Source: an uncultured Pseudomonadota bacterium (GTDB lineage Bacteria; Pseudomonadota; Gammaproteobacteria; Methylococcales; Methylomonadaceae). Taken from it: a stretch of 64,000 nucleotides of DNA. Of the stretch, positions 16,993 to 26,681 are shown in pieces (the stretch's first letter is position 1; each line of letters opens with the position of its first letter). The notes beneath the pieces are model-generated. The model saw only the letters and a list, made by a program, of their open reading frames with translations. It was not told the DNA's origin and did no database searches. The translations under genes were made by a program, and so were the position numbers. The stretch spans positions 37,526 through 101,525 of the forward strand of contig CAIXED010000012.1 in the NCBI GenBank assembly GCA_903918375.1. Reading direction: 5' to 3'.

Positions 16993-19185
16993 TTACAACT
17001 GCTGCAAAGAGCTCAAAAACTTAGCTGGCTCTTGATAACCAATTACCCGATTAGCGGTTTTTTCTTGGCCGTCAGCGCTGTAAAACATAATCCCTGGAGG
17101 ACCAAATAAGTTAAAGCGTTGCAGTAAGGCTTTATCATCGTCATTATTTTCGGTGACATCAGCTTGGAGTAACAAATATCCAGATAATTGTTGCTGAACT
17201 TTGGCGTCGGTAAAGGTGTAGGCTTCTAGCTCTTTACAGGAAATACACCAATCAGCATAAAAATCCAACATCACTGGCTGTTGTTTAGCAGCAGCTTGTT
17301 GCAATAAGCGATCTAATTCAGCAACGGTTTTCACTCGTTGAAACACTAAATGGTTTTTGGTGTCTGCTTTGGCGCTAGCTAAACCTTGCAGAGGCTGTAA
17401 GACGTTACTGTTACCTGCACTAACGCCTATTAATTGCAAAACGCCTAAGATCAATAATATTAAACCAAGACCTTTCCATAATTTTTTCCAACCAGAAGCA
17501 GGATTCGGTAACGGCTCAATTGCCCCCAGATAAATGGCTGGGATAATCAATAACATCGCTGATAGCAACATGCTGACACTGGCTGGCAAAATTCGCGCTA
17601 ACATCCAAACCGCCACAGCCAACATAATCACGCCAAACACCGCTTTGGTGGTATTTAACCAAGCGCCAGCTTTTGGTAATAATTTCCCTGCCGAGGCACC
17701 TATTAACAATAACGGTGTCCCCATACCCAAGCCCATCACAAATAAGGCTGAACCGCCTAATACCACATCACCGGTTTGACCAATATAAATTAAGGCCGCC
17801 GCTAATGGTGCAGCAACACAAGGACCAACAATTAAAGAGGATAAAGCCCCCATAATCGCCGCGCCCAAATAAGAGCCATCTCGGTGGGCATCACTGGAAT
17901 GGTGAACACGATTTTGTAACGATTTTGGGAGTTCTAAATTGTAAAAGCCAAACATCGATAGCGATAACAGTACAAATAAAGCACTGAAAGTTGCTATCAC
18001 CCAAGGCTCTTGAAAAACAGCTTGTAAATTACTACCAAACAGCGCGGCTAAAACACCAAACACGGTGTACATCAAAGCCGATGCGAGAACGTAACTGAGT
18101 GATAGCAAAAACGATTTTCGGCTACAGATATTTTCACCTTGTCCAACGATAATCCCTGACAAAATAGGAATCATCGGAAAGATGCACGGGGTTAAAGATA
18201 ACAAGACCCCGAAGCCAAAGAAGCTTAATAATGTCAATGCTAAGCTGTCTTGTTTTAAGGAATTAACAATTTGGTCTTGTTCCGACATCGCTTGCGGTGC
18301 AATGATCTTTTTGGTTTGTGCCGTCGCTATCGGCAATTCTAGGCTGACGCTAGTGTTCATTGGCGGATAGCAAACACCACGATCCGCGCAACCTTGGAAC
18401 TTGGAAGTAATAGTGACCGTTTCAGCTTCGAGATTAGTGCGTTGCAATGGCACATCGACACCCATTTCTTGGCGATAAACTTCAACTTCGCCAAATTCAG
18501 GATCATTATGCGACTCGCCTTTGGGCAAATTATAAGCTGCTAATTGGGTTTGGGTTTTTGATTCCAGCGTTAGATTAAGCTTGTTTTTGTATAGATAATA
18601 ACCTTCAGCGGCAATCCAGCTAACATGGATGGTATTGGCATCTTTAACGCTAGCAAAAAACTGGAAAGCTTGTTCAGGCTTTAATAATTCCCCACCTTTT
18701 AAACCGGCACACAAGATTTTAATCAATTTATTACAATCTTTATCGGTTTGAGCTGCTGGTAAATTGACCTCAAACACGGCTTTTTGCACTGGATAACAAA
18801 CCGCTTCATCAGCACAGCCTTGATATTTAACTAATAACTTGACTGAGTTTTGAGCCGTTTTATTAATCAACGACACAGGCACTTTTAGGATTCCACCACG
18901 ATAAACTTCTAAATCACCAAACACTTGATCGTGATCAATCACACCTGCCGGCAGTTGGACTTGACCTAATTCAACACCCTGAGTCTGCGATTGAAACTGG
19001 AATTTATCGCGATACAGATGATAGCCTTGAGCAATATCGAAACTTAAATCAACCCTATCAGCAGCACCGGCTGCGGCACTGACTTTAAACGCTTGTTCAG
19101 GCGGTAAAAAAGTACGCTGCTCAGCTAGCAAACTTTGTACAAATAGACTGAGCAAGCCTAAAAAGATTAATCGGTACGCAAACAT
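16993..19185 (-). CDS. dsbD: Thiol:disulfide interchange protein DsbD with duplicated periplasmic alpha domain
   Basis: A 730-residue DsbD that carries electrons from cytoplasmic thioredoxin across the inner membrane. A signal peptide (ends about residue 21) is followed by two alpha domains instead of one, each with the active CADxxVCYP motif (C124/C130 and C266/C272). Then come the eight-helix membrane domain with LTPCIFPMIPI and GPCVAAPLAAAL, and a C-terminal thioredoxin domain with WCISC. E. coli DsbD has 565 residues and one alpha domain; the extra 150 residues are the second copy. Its start overlaps cutA by 19 bp, a pairing common in gammaproteobacteria. Confidence 0.95.
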   Translation of the reverse strand: MFAYRLIFLGLLSLFVQSLLAEQRTFLPPEQAFKVSAAAGAADRVDLSFDIAQGYHLYRDKFQFQSQTQGVELGQVQLPAGVIDHDQVFGDLEVYRGGILKVPVSLINKTAQNSVKLLVKYQGCADEAVCYPVQKAVFEVNLPAAQTDKDCNKLIKILCAGLKGGELLKPEQAFQFFASVKDANTIHVSWIAAEGYYLYKNKLNLTLESKTQTQLAAYNLPKGESHNDPEFGEVEVYRQEMGVDVPLQRTNLEAETVTITSKFQGCADRGVCYPPMNTSVSLELPIATAQTKKIIAPQAMSEQDQIVNSLKQDSLALTLLSFFGFGVLLSLTPCIFPMIPILSGIIVGQGENICSRKSFLLSLSYVLASALMYTVFGVLAALFGSNLQAVFQEPWVIATFSALFVLLSLSMFGFYNLELPKSLQNRVHHSSDAHRDGSYLGAAIMGALSSLIVGPCVAAPLAAALIYIGQTGDVVLGGSALFVMGLGMGTPLLLIGASAGKLLPKAGAWLNTTKAVFGVIMLAVAVWMLARILPASVSMLLSAMLLIIPAIYLGAIEPLPNPASGWKKLWKGLGLILLILGVLQLIGVSAGNSNVLQPLQGLASAKADTKNHLVFQRVKTVAELDRLLQQAAAKQQPVMLDFYADWCISCKELEAYTFTDAKVQQQLSGYLLLQADVTENNDDDKALLQRFNLFGPPGIMFYSADGQEKTANRVIGYQEPAKFLSSLQQL

Positions 19186-19484
19186 GAATCTATCCAGTTA
19201 AGGTATTCGGGGCTGCCCTGTTCAATGGCGACAGCAATAATTTCGGGAAGTTGGTATGGGTGTATCGCCTTAATCGCATTTTCAATAGCGGCAAACCGCT
19301 GTTGTTGACTTTTAATCATAAGCAAATGTTCCTGAGCAGTTTCAATTTTGCCCTGCCATTGGTACACCGAGGTCAGACCTGGCATGATGTTGACACACGC
19401 GACTAACTGCTTACAAATCAATTCGTTGGCAATCATTTCAGCGCAATACTGATCGGGACAAGTGCAAAGAATTAACTGATACAT
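19167..19484 (-). CDS. cutA: Divalent-cation tolerance protein CutA
   Basis: The ATG at 19482-19484 gives MYQLILCTCPDQYCAEMIA; the upstream extension is not conserved. The 105-residue product has the trimer-forming CutA1 core LVACVNIMPGLTSVYQWQGK, EEHLLMIKSQ-like AQEHLLMIK, and HPYQLPEIIAVAIEQG near the end. CutA1 proteins bind copper and other ligands; their exact role is unsettled. It overlaps dsbD by 19 bp and is divergent from fxsA. Confidence 0.94.
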   Translation of the reverse strand: MYQLILCTCPDQYCAEMIANELICKQLVACVNIMPGLTSVYQWQGKIETAQEHLLMIKSQQQRFAAIENAIKAIHPYQLPEIIAVAIEQGSPEYLNWIDSCLRTD

Positions 19485-19556
19485 GACGATATTATCCTGT
19501 AAATTCGCTAAAGATGCTTTAGTATTCCTATCCCTATTATTCTGCCGAACTAAATC

Positions 19557-20000
19557 ATGAAAGCAATCCAAATCTTATTTGCATTTTTTCTAATCGTACC
19601 GTTTATCGAAATTACTGTGCTAATGCAGGTAGGTAGCATCATCGGTGTATTCCCAACCATTTTTATGGTGGTATTTACTGCGGTATTGGGGGCGTGGATG
19701 TTGCGTCGTCAAGGTTTCGCGACTTGGCAGCGTTTTCAAAGCAATCTGCAACAAGGCCAGATTCCGGCTTATGAAATGATCGAAGGGCCGATTTTATTGG
19801 TGGGCGGTGCCTTGTTATTAACACCGGGCTTTTTTACCGATATTTTAGGCTTTGCCTGTCTGATTCCGTCATTACGCCGAAAAATTGCTCAATATGTGAT
19901 TGAACATCATTTGTTAGCAGCGCAAAGCGGTGAGATTTTTAAGCAGCGCTCATCATTTAGTAATGGCGCAATTGAAGGCGAGTTTAAGAAAGAAGATTAA
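19557..20000 (+). CDS. fxsA: FxsA family membrane protein
   Basis: A 147-residue cytoplasmic membrane protein. It opens with a hydrophobic helix containing FLIVPFIEITVLMQVG, then LGAWMLRRQG, and a second membrane pair around LLVGGALLLTPGFFTDILGF, the FxsA signature, followed by a soluble tail. In E. coli FxsA modulates exclusion of phage T7 by F plasmids; otherwise the function is unknown. It is divergent from cutA. Confidence 0.92.
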   Translation: MKAIQILFAFFLIVPFIEITVLMQVGSIIGVFPTIFMVVFTAVLGAWMLRRQGFATWQRFQSNLQQGQIPAYEMIEGPILLVGGALLLTPGFFTDILGFACLIPSLRRKIAQYVIEHHLLAAQSGEIFKQRSSFSNGAIEGEFKKED

Positions 20001-20004
20001 TTTA

Positions 20005-20040
20005 AGAACCGTTCGTCCAAGGCTTTGGACGAACGGTTAA
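20005..20040. terminator. Strong hairpin between convergent genes
   Basis: AACCGTTCGTCCAA (20007-20020) pairs perfectly with TTGGACGAACGGTT (20025-20038) around GGCT. It lies just past the fxsA stop and before the end of the convergent DUF2892 gene, so it probably serves as a bidirectional terminator, though no long T run follows. Confidence 0.6.
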
Positions 20041-20055
20041 AACTTGAGTCAGTGT

Positions 20056-20319
20056 TTATTGACCGTCGGCATCAGCGGCAACATCAGCCACTTCTGCGGT
20101 GTGATCTTGATCCAAGCTGTTTTTATCTAAACTTGAATAAGCTGGGCACCAGCCAGAATAAGCGGTTCCCACTAAAACCAAGCCAACCAACAACATCAAT
20201 ACGCTAGCAGTAAACAATGACACCGATAACAATACAATGCCTGAATATAAGCGCACTTTTTTATCTTTTGCGCCAAGATTGTGCTCAAATTTAACCAAAC
20301 GTTTATAATCAAAACTCAT
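20056..20319 (-). CDS. DUF2892 family small membrane protein
   Basis: An 87-residue protein with a basic, cytoplasmic-looking N-terminus (FEHNLGAKDKKVRLYSG) and a hydrophobic hairpin IVLLSVSLF... to GLVLVGTAYSGWCPAYS. The GWCPAYSSL segment is the signature of DUF2892 (YgaP C-terminal-like) proteins. An acidic tail follows. Function unknown. It is divergent from uvrD. Confidence 0.8.
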   Translation of the reverse strand: MSFDYKRLVKFEHNLGAKDKKVRLYSGIVLLSVSLFTASVLMLLVGLVLVGTAYSGWCPAYSSLDKNSLDQDHTAEVADVAADADGQ

Positions 20320-20420
20320 ATCCCATTCCTCTCTTAGTTGTGTTTTTTATACTTAGGTCGCAAAGCTTCACCCTAAAGGCCAGCAAATATACACAGCTGA
20401 TTAAATTCTGCCAATAAAAA

Positions 20421-22589
20421 ATGGATGTTTCTTCTATTATTAGTCCGCTAAACGATGCCCAACGTTTAGCTGTTTCCGCGCCAATGCAAGCCATGCTGGT
20501 GTTAGCCGGTGCCGGTAGCGGCAAAACGCGGGTTTTAGTTCACCGCATTGCTTGGCATTTGAAAATTAATCATATTGCCCCGCACAATATCTTGGCGGTG
20601 ACCTTTACCAACAAAGCCGCCAGTGAAATGCGGCATCGTGTCGAAGAGTTATTAAATATCTCCGCGCGTTCGATGTGGATCGGTACTTTTCATGGTTTAG
20701 CCCATCGTTTATTAAGACAACACGCCAAACAAGCCAAGCTGCCAGAAACCTTTCAAGTCATGGACAGCGATGATCAATTGCGAATCATCAAACGGCTACT
20801 AAAAAGTCTCAACATTGATGACACAAAATGGCCACCGAAACAGGTACAAGGTTTTATCAACGGTCAAAAAGAAGAAGGCATTCGCGCTCGGCACATGAGC
20901 GATAACGGTGATTTTTACTATCGACAAATGTGGCAGGTTTATAAAGCTTATGAAGAACTGTGCGACCGTTCGGGCTTGGTTGATTTTGCCGAACTACTAC
21001 TCCGTGCTCACGAATTACTGCGCGATAACGAAGATTTGCTGAGCTTTTATCGCGACCGTTTCCAGCAAGTCCATGTCGATGAATTTCAAGACACCAACAC
21101 CATTCAATACGCTTGGCTGCGTTTGCTCACCGAAGGTAATAATAATTTGTTTGTGGTCGGTGATGATGATCAGTCGATTTACGGCTGGCGTGGCGCGAAA
21201 ATCGAAAACATTTTCAACTTCCAAAAGCATTATCCCGATCATCAAGTGGTGCGTTTAGAACAAAACTATCGCTCCAGCGGCCATATTCTAAAAGCCGCCA
21301 ATCATCTAATTGCTCACAATGACAGTCGGATGGGTAAAGAATTGTGGACCGATGCTGGCGATGGCTTGCCTTTGTCGCTTTATGCCGCATTTAACGAACA
21401 AGACGAAGCTTATTTTGTAGTCGAAAAAATTCGTCAATGGGTGAAAGACGGCGGTTTGCGCAGTGATATAGCGATTTTGTATCGCTCCAATGCCCAATCA
21501 CGGCAATTTGAAGAACGCTTGATGACGACCGCCACCCCTTATCGGGTTTATGGCGGTCTGCGATTTTTCGAGCGGATGGAGATTAAAAACGCCCTCGCCT
21601 ATTTACGTTTATCGGCGAATCCGCACGATGACGCTTCGTTTGAACGCATCGTCAACACCCCGACTCGCGGCATAGGTGCTAAAACTTTAGACGATATGCG
21701 CATTCTGGCCCGCGACAATGCGGTTTCACTCTGGCAAGCATCGCTAACCCTATTGCAAGAAAATCGCCTGCCTCCGCGAGCCTCCAGCGCTTTGCAGGCG
21801 TTTTTAAACTTAATCAACAAACTCAGCCAAGAAACCGCTAATCACGAAGCGCTGTTTGAAAGCGTCAAATACGTGATTGAAGCCAGTGGTTTGATTGAGC
21901 TGTACAAAAAAGAAAAACAGGACAAAGGCGAAACGCGGGTTGAGAACTTGGAAGAATTAGTCAACGCCGCCAAGCTGTTTGATTACGACAGCAACAACCC
22001 CGAAAACCTCAGCGAGCTGGATTTATTCCTGACTCACGCTGCCTTGGAAGCCGGCGAAATGCAAGGCGATGCTGACGAAGATTGTGTGCAGTTAATGACT
22101 TTGCATTCAGCTAAAGGCTTGGAATTTAAAGTAGTGTTTATGGTCGGCGTTGAAGAAGGTTTATTCCCTTCGCAACAATCCTTCGAAGACCCAGGCCGCT
22201 TACAAGAAGAACGCCGTTTATGCTACGTCGGCATCACTCGCGCTATGCAACAGTTGACTATCAGTTATGCCGAATCGCGGCGCTTATACGGCAAAGACAG
22301 CTACCCACGCCCGTCACGGTTTATCAAAGAAATTCCCGCCGAGGCCATTCAAGAAATCCGCATCCGCGCCAACGTCACCCGCCCAGTTGCCAGCACACCA
22401 AGCTATAACAGCGGCCCAGCTTCCAAAAGCCGTTATAAATTAGGCCAAGCAGTACGCCATGAAAAATTTGGTGATGGCGTGGTGTTACAAACCGAAGGTG
22501 ATGGCGAACAAGAACGGGTGCAAATTAATTTCCGTAATGCGGGGATTAAATGGTTGATGTTGGCGTATGCCAAATTGGATTTGATTTAA
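20421..22589 (+). CDS. uvrD: DNA helicase II UvrD
   Basis: A 722-residue superfamily 1 helicase nearly collinear with E. coli UvrD, from MDVSSIISPLNDAQRLAV onward. Motif I is AGAGSGKT (29-36), then FTNKAASEM, motif II DEFQDTN, motif III GDDDQSIYGWRG, motif IV LEQNYRS, motif V LHSAKGLEF and motif VI YVGITRA. The C-terminal Tudor-like tail GQAVRHEKFGDGVVL is present. It unwinds DNA in nucleotide excision and mismatch repair and clears RNA polymerase. The 101-bp gap before it must hold its promoter. A DksA-like gene follows 13 bp later. Confidence 0.97.
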   Translation: MDVSSIISPLNDAQRLAVSAPMQAMLVLAGAGSGKTRVLVHRIAWHLKINHIAPHNILAVTFTNKAASEMRHRVEELLNISARSMWIGTFHGLAHRLLRQHAKQAKLPETFQVMDSDDQLRIIKRLLKSLNIDDTKWPPKQVQGFINGQKEEGIRARHMSDNGDFYYRQMWQVYKAYEELCDRSGLVDFAELLLRAHELLRDNEDLLSFYRDRFQQVHVDEFQDTNTIQYAWLRLLTEGNNNLFVVGDDDQSIYGWRGAKIENIFNFQKHYPDHQVVRLEQNYRSSGHILKAANHLIAHNDSRMGKELWTDAGDGLPLSLYAAFNEQDEAYFVVEKIRQWVKDGGLRSDIAILYRSNAQSRQFEERLMTTATPYRVYGGLRFFERMEIKNALAYLRLSANPHDDASFERIVNTPTRGIGAKTLDDMRILARDNAVSLWQASLTLLQENRLPPRASSALQAFLNLINKLSQETANHEALFESVKYVIEASGLIELYKKEKQDKGETRVENLEELVNAAKLFDYDSNNPENLSELDLFLTHAALEAGEMQGDADEDCVQLMTLHSAKGLEFKVVFMVGVEEGLFPSQQSFEDPGRLQEERRLCYVGITRAMQQLTISYAESRRLYGKDSYPRPSRFIKEIPAEAIQEIRIRANVTRPVASTPSYNSGPASKSRYKLGQAVRHEKFGDGVVLQTEGDGEQERVQINFRNAGIKWLMLAYAKLDLI

Positions 22590-22602
22590 GCAGGAGAATT
22601 TT

Positions 22603-22815
22603 ATGTCTACAGCTTGGGCCGGCGGCACCGACGCCATTGTCGAACGCATGGATGAGATGACAGCCTTGTTTGTCGAACAAACTCGCAAAAAACTCTATAG
22701 CGGTGAATCAGCTACGCATTGTGAAGAATGTGGAGAAACAATTCCTGAGGCCAGACGCCAAGCGATTGCTTGTCAATATTGTCTAACTTGCCAAACTAAG
22801 CTTGAACAGCGATAA
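22603..22815 (+). CDS. DksA/TraR family zinc-finger protein (YbiI-like)
   Basis: A 70-residue protein with an acidic N-terminal helix and the four-cysteine zinc finger CEECGETIPEARRQAI then CQYCLTC. It belongs to the short TraR/YbiI branch of DksA-like proteins; longer members bind the RNA polymerase secondary channel. The Shine-Dalgarno CAGGAG lies well placed before the ATG. It is probably in an operon with uvrD. Confidence 0.88.
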   Translation: MSTAWAGGTDAIVERMDEMTALFVEQTRKKLYSGESATHCEECGETIPEARRQAIACQYCLTCQTKLEQR

Positions 22816-22839
22816 ACGACAATTGATATATTAGGAAGG

Positions 22840-22926
22840 TGGTGCCGAGAAGAGGACTTGAACCTCCACAGGATTACTCCTACTAGCACCTGAAGCTAGC
22901 GCGTCTACCAATTTCACCACCTCGGC
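22840..22926 (-). tRNA. tRNA-Leu (anticodon CAG)
   Basis: An 87-nt class II tRNA, with CCA encoded. Acceptor GCCGAGG pairs with the 3' segment before ACCA; the D arm has AAATTGGTAGACGCG; the anticodon stem is CTAGC/GCTAG with loop TTCAGGT, so the anticodon is CAG, reading CUG; a long variable arm and GGTTCAAGTCC T loop follow. Confidence 0.97.
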
Positions 22927-22960
22927 AAAGGGTGCTTGTATCAAGCGATGTGAGCCGACC

Positions 22961-22989
22961 ATTCTATGAATCGAGCCCTTTTTTGTCAA
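22961..22989 (-). promoter_or_regulatory. Promoter of tRNA-Leu
   Basis: On the minus strand, consensus TTGACA (22984-22989), a 17-bp spacer and TAGAAT (22961-22966) precede the tRNA 5' end by 34 bp. Confidence 0.85.
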
Positions 22990-23025
22990 TCAATAATCCC
23001 GAATCACGAAAGTTTCAAGTTATGC

Positions 23026-23054
23026 CTTGAAAACCGCCACAAACACCCCCAACT
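23026..23054 (+). promoter_or_regulatory. Heat-shock (sigma32-type) promoter of htpG
   Basis: CTTGAA (23026-23031), 14 bp, then CCCCCAACT (23046-23054) closely follow the sigma32 consensus CTTGAA-N11-16-CCCCATnT. The htpG start is about 50 bp downstream. HtpG is a classical heat-shock gene, which supports the call. Confidence 0.7.
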
Positions 23055-23106
23055 AAAGCTAGCCTCATTTTTAAACTTAGTAATCACTTAATACAAGAGC
23101 ATAAAT

Positions 23107-25035
23107 ATGACTGTTGAAGCACAAAAAGAAACCTTAGGTTTCCAAACTGAAGTAAAGCATTTATTGCATTTGATGATTCACTCTTTGTACAGCAACAAAG
23201 AAATTTTCCTACGCGAATTGGTGTCAAACGCCTCTGACGCGGCTGACAAACTGCGTTTTGAAGCCTTATCCAATGACGGGTTATACGAAGGTGATAGCGA
23301 GTTAAAAATCCGCATCGATTTCGACGAAGCGAAAAAAACCATCACCATCACTGATAACGGCATCGGCATGACCCGCGCCGAAGTCCAAGACCACATCGGC
23401 ACCATCGCCAAATCAGGCACCAAACAATTCTTCGAGCGCTTAACCGGCGATCAAGCCAAAGACAGCGAATTAATCGGCCAATTTGGTGTTGGTTTTTACT
23501 CGGCTTTCATCGTTGCCGATAAAGTCACCTTAACCACACGCAAAGCTGGCGTTGCCGAAGCAGTGCGTTGGGAATCGGCTGGCGAAGGCGATTACACTTT
23601 AGAAACCGTCGAAAAAGCCAGCCGTGGTACTGAAATTGTCTTGCACCTAAAAGACGGCGAAGAAGAATTCTTAAACGCTTGGAAAATCCGTTCCATCATC
23701 AAAAAATTCTCAGACCATATTTCATTACCGATCATCATGAGCCGCGAAGTTGATGCGGAAACCGATGATGAAGGCAACGAAACCGCACCAGCTCACCTAG
23801 AAGATGAAACCGTCAACACCGCGTCAGCTTTGTGGACCAAATCTAAAGACGAAATCAGCGAAGAAGACTACAACGAATTCTACAAACACGTTGGCCACGA
23901 CTTCCAAGACCCACTAACCCACGTTCACAGCAAAGTCGAAGGCACTAACGAATACACTTTATTGCTTTACACCCCAAGCCGCGCACCGTTTGATATGTGG
24001 GATCGCGACAGCAAACACGGTGTAAAACTCTACATCCGCAAAGTCTTCATTACCGACGATGCTGAGCAATTAATGCCACGTTACCTGCGTTTTATTCGCG
24101 GTGTTATTGATGCCGACAGTTTGCCACTTAACGTCTCTCGCGAAATCTTGCAACAAAGCAAACAAATCAGCGCCATCAAAACTGGTGCGGTGAAAAAAGT
24201 GTTGAGCATGTTGGAAGATTTGGCTGAAAACGATGCCGACAAATACCAATCCTTCTGGGAACAATTCGGTAACGTCATCAAAGAAGGCCCGATTGAAGAC
24301 GCGAAAAACAAAGATCGCGTTGCTAAATTGATGCGTTTTTCTTCGACTCACACCAACGACAAAACCCAAAACGTCTCATTGGCCGATTACGTCAGCCGCA
24401 TGAAAGAAGGCCAAGACAAAATTTATTTTGTCACCGCCGACAGCTTCGCCGCGGCTAAAAACAGCCCACATTTGGAAATCTTCCGCAAAAAAGGCATTGA
24501 AGTCTTATTGTTGACGGATCGAATTGACGAATGGTTGGTTTCTAGCTTGACCGATTTCGACGATAAACATCTGCAATCTATCGCCAAAGGTGAGCTGGAT
24601 TTAGAGAAATTTGATACTGAAGAAGACAAACAACAGCAAGAAGAATTGAATAAAGACTTTGAAACTGTGTTGTCGCAAATGAAAGAAGTATTAAAAGACA
24701 AAGTCAGCGATGTTCGCATCAGCCACCGTCTAACCGACTCCCCTGCTTGTTTAGTAACCGGTGTTTATGACATGAGCTTGAACATGGAGCGTATTATGAA
24801 AGAAGCTGGCCAAGCCATGAATATGATGGGCATGGGCGGTAGTAAACCAAGTTTTGAAATCAATCCAGAACACAGTTTGGTTAAAGCCTTGAAAAACGAG
24901 CAAGATGACAGCCGTTTTGCCGACATTAGCCATATTTTGTTTGACCAAGCGGTATTGAGCGAAGGCGGCCAATTAGATGATCCATCAGCGTTTGTGCATA
25001 AGCTGAATGGTTTATTGCAAGGTTTGTTGGCGTAA
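23107..25035 (+). CDS. htpG: Molecular chaperone HtpG (Hsp90)
   Basis: A 642-residue bacterial Hsp90. The N-terminal ATPase has [30 protein letters not shown] and [17 protein letters not shown]; the middle domain has [11 protein letters not shown] and [11 protein letters not shown] with the ATP-contacting Arg; the C-terminal dimerisation domain ends at [16 protein letters not shown]. It assists late folding of client proteins in the cytoplasm. In some bacteria HtpG stabilises Cas3 and so affects type I-E immunity; whether this applies here is unknown. Length is normal. Confidence 0.98.
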   Translation: MTVEAQKETLGFQTEVKHLLHLMIHSLYSNKEIFLRELVSNASDAADKLRFEALSNDGLYEGDSELKIRIDFDEAKKTITITDNGIGMTRAEVQDHIGTIAKSGTKQFFERLTGDQAKDSELIGQFGVGFYSAFIVADKVTLTTRKAGVAEAVRWESAGEGDYTLETVEKASRGTEIVLHLKDGEEEFLNAWKIRSIIKKFSDHISLPIIMSREVDAETDDEGNETAPAHLEDETVNTASALWTKSKDEISEEDYNEFYKHVGHDFQDPLTHVHSKVEGTNEYTLLLYTPSRAPFDMWDRDSKHGVKLYIRKVFITDDAEQLMPRYLRFIRGVIDADSLPLNVSREILQQSKQISAIKTGAVKKVLSMLEDLAENDADKYQSFWEQFGNVIKEGPIEDAKNKDRVAKLMRFSSTHTNDKTQNVSLADYVSRMKEGQDKIYFVTADSFAAAKNSPHLEIFRKKGIEVLLLTDRIDEWLVSSLTDFDDKHLQSIAKGELDLEKFDTEEDKQQQEELNKDFETVLSQMKEVLKDKVSDVRISHRLTDSPACLVTGVYDMSLNMERIMKEAGQAMNMMGMGGSKPSFEINPEHSLVKALKNEQDDSRFADISHILFDQAVLSEGGQLDDPSAFVHKLNGLLQGLLA

Positions 25036-25041
25036 TTAAAA

Positions 25042-25061
25042 AACCCCGCAAAAGCGGGGTT
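25042..25061 (+). terminator. Hairpin after htpG
   Basis: AACCCCGC (25042-25049) and GCGGGGTT (25054-25061) flank an AAAA loop, 6 bp past the htpG stop. There is no T run, and a second, stronger terminator follows. Confidence 0.6.
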
Positions 25062-25072
25062 AGTAACGATTT

Positions 25073-25100
25073 GAAGGGGGCTTTTAGCCCCCTTCTTTTT
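25073..25100 (+). terminator. Intrinsic terminator of htpG
   Basis: GAAGGGGGC (25073-25081) and GCCCCCTTC (25087-25095) form a 9-bp GC-rich stem followed by TTTTT (25096-25100). It ends the htpG transcript before the convergent peroxidase gene. Confidence 0.88.
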
Positions 25101-25111
25101 AACCAATCAAA

Positions 25112-26116
25112 TTAGTTGAAAGTTTTACCTGGAGTACCTGGCAAAACTGGCATGGTTTGATGAGGGAATTCACCCGTCAAAGCATTCAAGAATGCCACGA
25201 TGTCATTCACATCCGCATCAGACAAATCTTTGTCTAACTGCAATTTACCCATGATTCGAACCGCTTGATCCAAAGTTTTGACTGAACCGTTATGGAAATA
25301 AGGCGCAGTCAAAGCAATATTGCGTAAAGTCGGCACTTTCCACATGTGTTTATCAGAATCTTTACCCGTTACTTCGGCTAAACCACCGTCTTTGCTGAAA
25401 TGGTGTTGCGCTTCGAAGTAGCCGTTAGAGATAACAGGGAATTTTTGAAATGCGCCAGGACCGTTAAACGCTGGACCGCTATGGCAGCTAGTACAACCTA
25501 ATTGGTTAGCTTTTTCCAAACCACGCACTTGTTGCTCAGTCAAAGCCGCTTTGTTACCAGACACATATTTGTCATACGCGCTGTTTGGGGTAATCAAAGT
25601 TCTTTCGTAAGCCGCAATCGCTTTAGTCGCGTTGTCTTTAGTGATTGAGTTTTTATCGCCAAAGGCTTTTTCAAAAGCCACTTGATAACCATCGATAGTT
25701 TTCAAACGAGCAACCACGTCATCCCAGCTTTTCATACCCATTTCAATCGGGTTAGTCACAGGGCCAGCCGCTTGCGCTTCTAAACTCGCCGCACGACCAT
25801 CCCAGAATTGCACTTTGTTGAACGCCGAGTTCCAAACTGTTGGCGCACTACGACCGCCGGTTTGACCATTAACACCCATAGAATTAGGGCGATTATCTTC
25901 ACCACCCAACATGGTGTTATGGCAAGACGCACAAGCCACAGTGCCAGTCGATGACAAACGTGGGTCGTGGTACAAAATTTTACCCAATTCAACTTTTTCA
26001 GCAGTTGTAGGGTTATCAGCAGGGGCTGGTGCAGTAGTTGGCAAAGCTTCAGCCGCTGCAACAGCCATAGAGCCAGTCAATGCAATCGCAGACACTAGCA
26101 AACGAAATTTAAACAT
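25112..26116 (-). CDS. Di-haem cytochrome c peroxidase (CCP/MauG family)
   Basis: A 334-residue exported protein with a signal peptide (MFKFRLLVSAIALTGSMAVAAA-type, cut after about residue 22) and two c-type haem motifs, CASCH (62-66) and CTSCH (208-212). Segments ELGKILYHDPRLS, VQFWDGRAASLEAQA, NPIEMGM and VPTLRNIALTAPYFHNG are the family hallmarks. Such enzymes reduce hydrogen peroxide in the periplasm with electrons from small cytochromes. AGGAGG lies before the ATG. It stands alone, convergent with htpG. Confidence 0.94.
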   Translation of the reverse strand: MFKFRLLVSAIALTGSMAVAAAEALPTTAPAPADNPTTAEKVELGKILYHDPRLSSTGTVACASCHNTMLGGEDNRPNSMGVNGQTGGRSAPTVWNSAFNKVQFWDGRAASLEAQAAGPVTNPIEMGMKSWDDVVARLKTIDGYQVAFEKAFGDKNSITKDNATKAIAAYERTLITPNSAYDKYVSGNKAALTEQQVRGLEKANQLGCTSCHSGPAFNGPGAFQKFPVISNGYFEAQHHFSKDGGLAEVTGKDSDKHMWKVPTLRNIALTAPYFHNGSVKTLDQAVRIMGKLQLDKDLSDADVNDIVAFLNALTGEFPHQTMPVLPGTPGKTFN

Positions 26117-26292
26117 ACATCCTCCTAATTTTTATTGTGATAACAATGAACTGGCGAATTGTAAGGTATAGAGCCGAAATAGCGGTAAATTTAATTGCCT
26201 GATAAGCGCATTTTTCGCACCACTTTCGCTCAAGGGATAGCTTGTATTAGAATCCGCGCCTCAACTTCATACTTTTAATTAGGTGGGACTCA

Positions 26293-26532
26293 ATGAAAAA
26301 CGCAAGCTTATTAACGATTTTTGCTATCAGCCTTTTATCGATCAGCCCTTTGGCCAGTGCCGACAATTACCCAGCCGCTTCTTTCGAACCAAAAGTAATC
26401 TATAGCGCTGAAGGTATCAAAGAAGAAAAAGCGCCTGCACAGCCACAAAAAGCCGCCGAAAAAAGTGATTTTGACCCGCAATATCCCGCTGCCAATTTTC
26501 AACCTAAAGTGATTTACAGCAGCGAGAAGTAG
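26293..26532 (+). CDS. Small exported protein with a two-fold internal repeat
   Basis: A 79-residue protein with a clear signal peptide (cut after LASA, near residue 23). The mature part of about 55 residues is two copies of a short motif, YPAASFEPKVIYS and YPAANFQPKVIYS, joined by a Lys/Glu/Ala-rich linker. There is no cysteine and no membrane segment after the signal. I do not recognise the family. AGGTGGG lies 7 bp before the ATG, so it is likely real. Confidence 0.7.
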   Translation: MKNASLLTIFAISLLSISPLASADNYPAASFEPKVIYSAEGIKEEKAPAQPQKAAEKSDFDPQYPAANFQPKVIYSSEK

Positions 26533-26651
26533 AATTTCTACACCAAGATCGTAGGTCGTGGATAAGTTACTCGGCCTACGATGCGTGAACGCTTAAAAAT
26601 GCCTGAATTGTTGCAAGTTTTGCGAAGTTCTCGTCAAGCTTATGATTGCCA

Positions 26652-26663
26652 AATAGTACTATT
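26652..26663. promoter_or_regulatory. Palindrome before hicAB
   Basis: AATAGTACTATT is a perfect 12-bp palindrome, and TAGTAC recurs at 26667-26672. It lies just before the hicA start (26682), where a HicB operator is expected. Confidence 0.5.
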
Positions 26664-26681
26664 ATTTAGTACCATTTAGCT

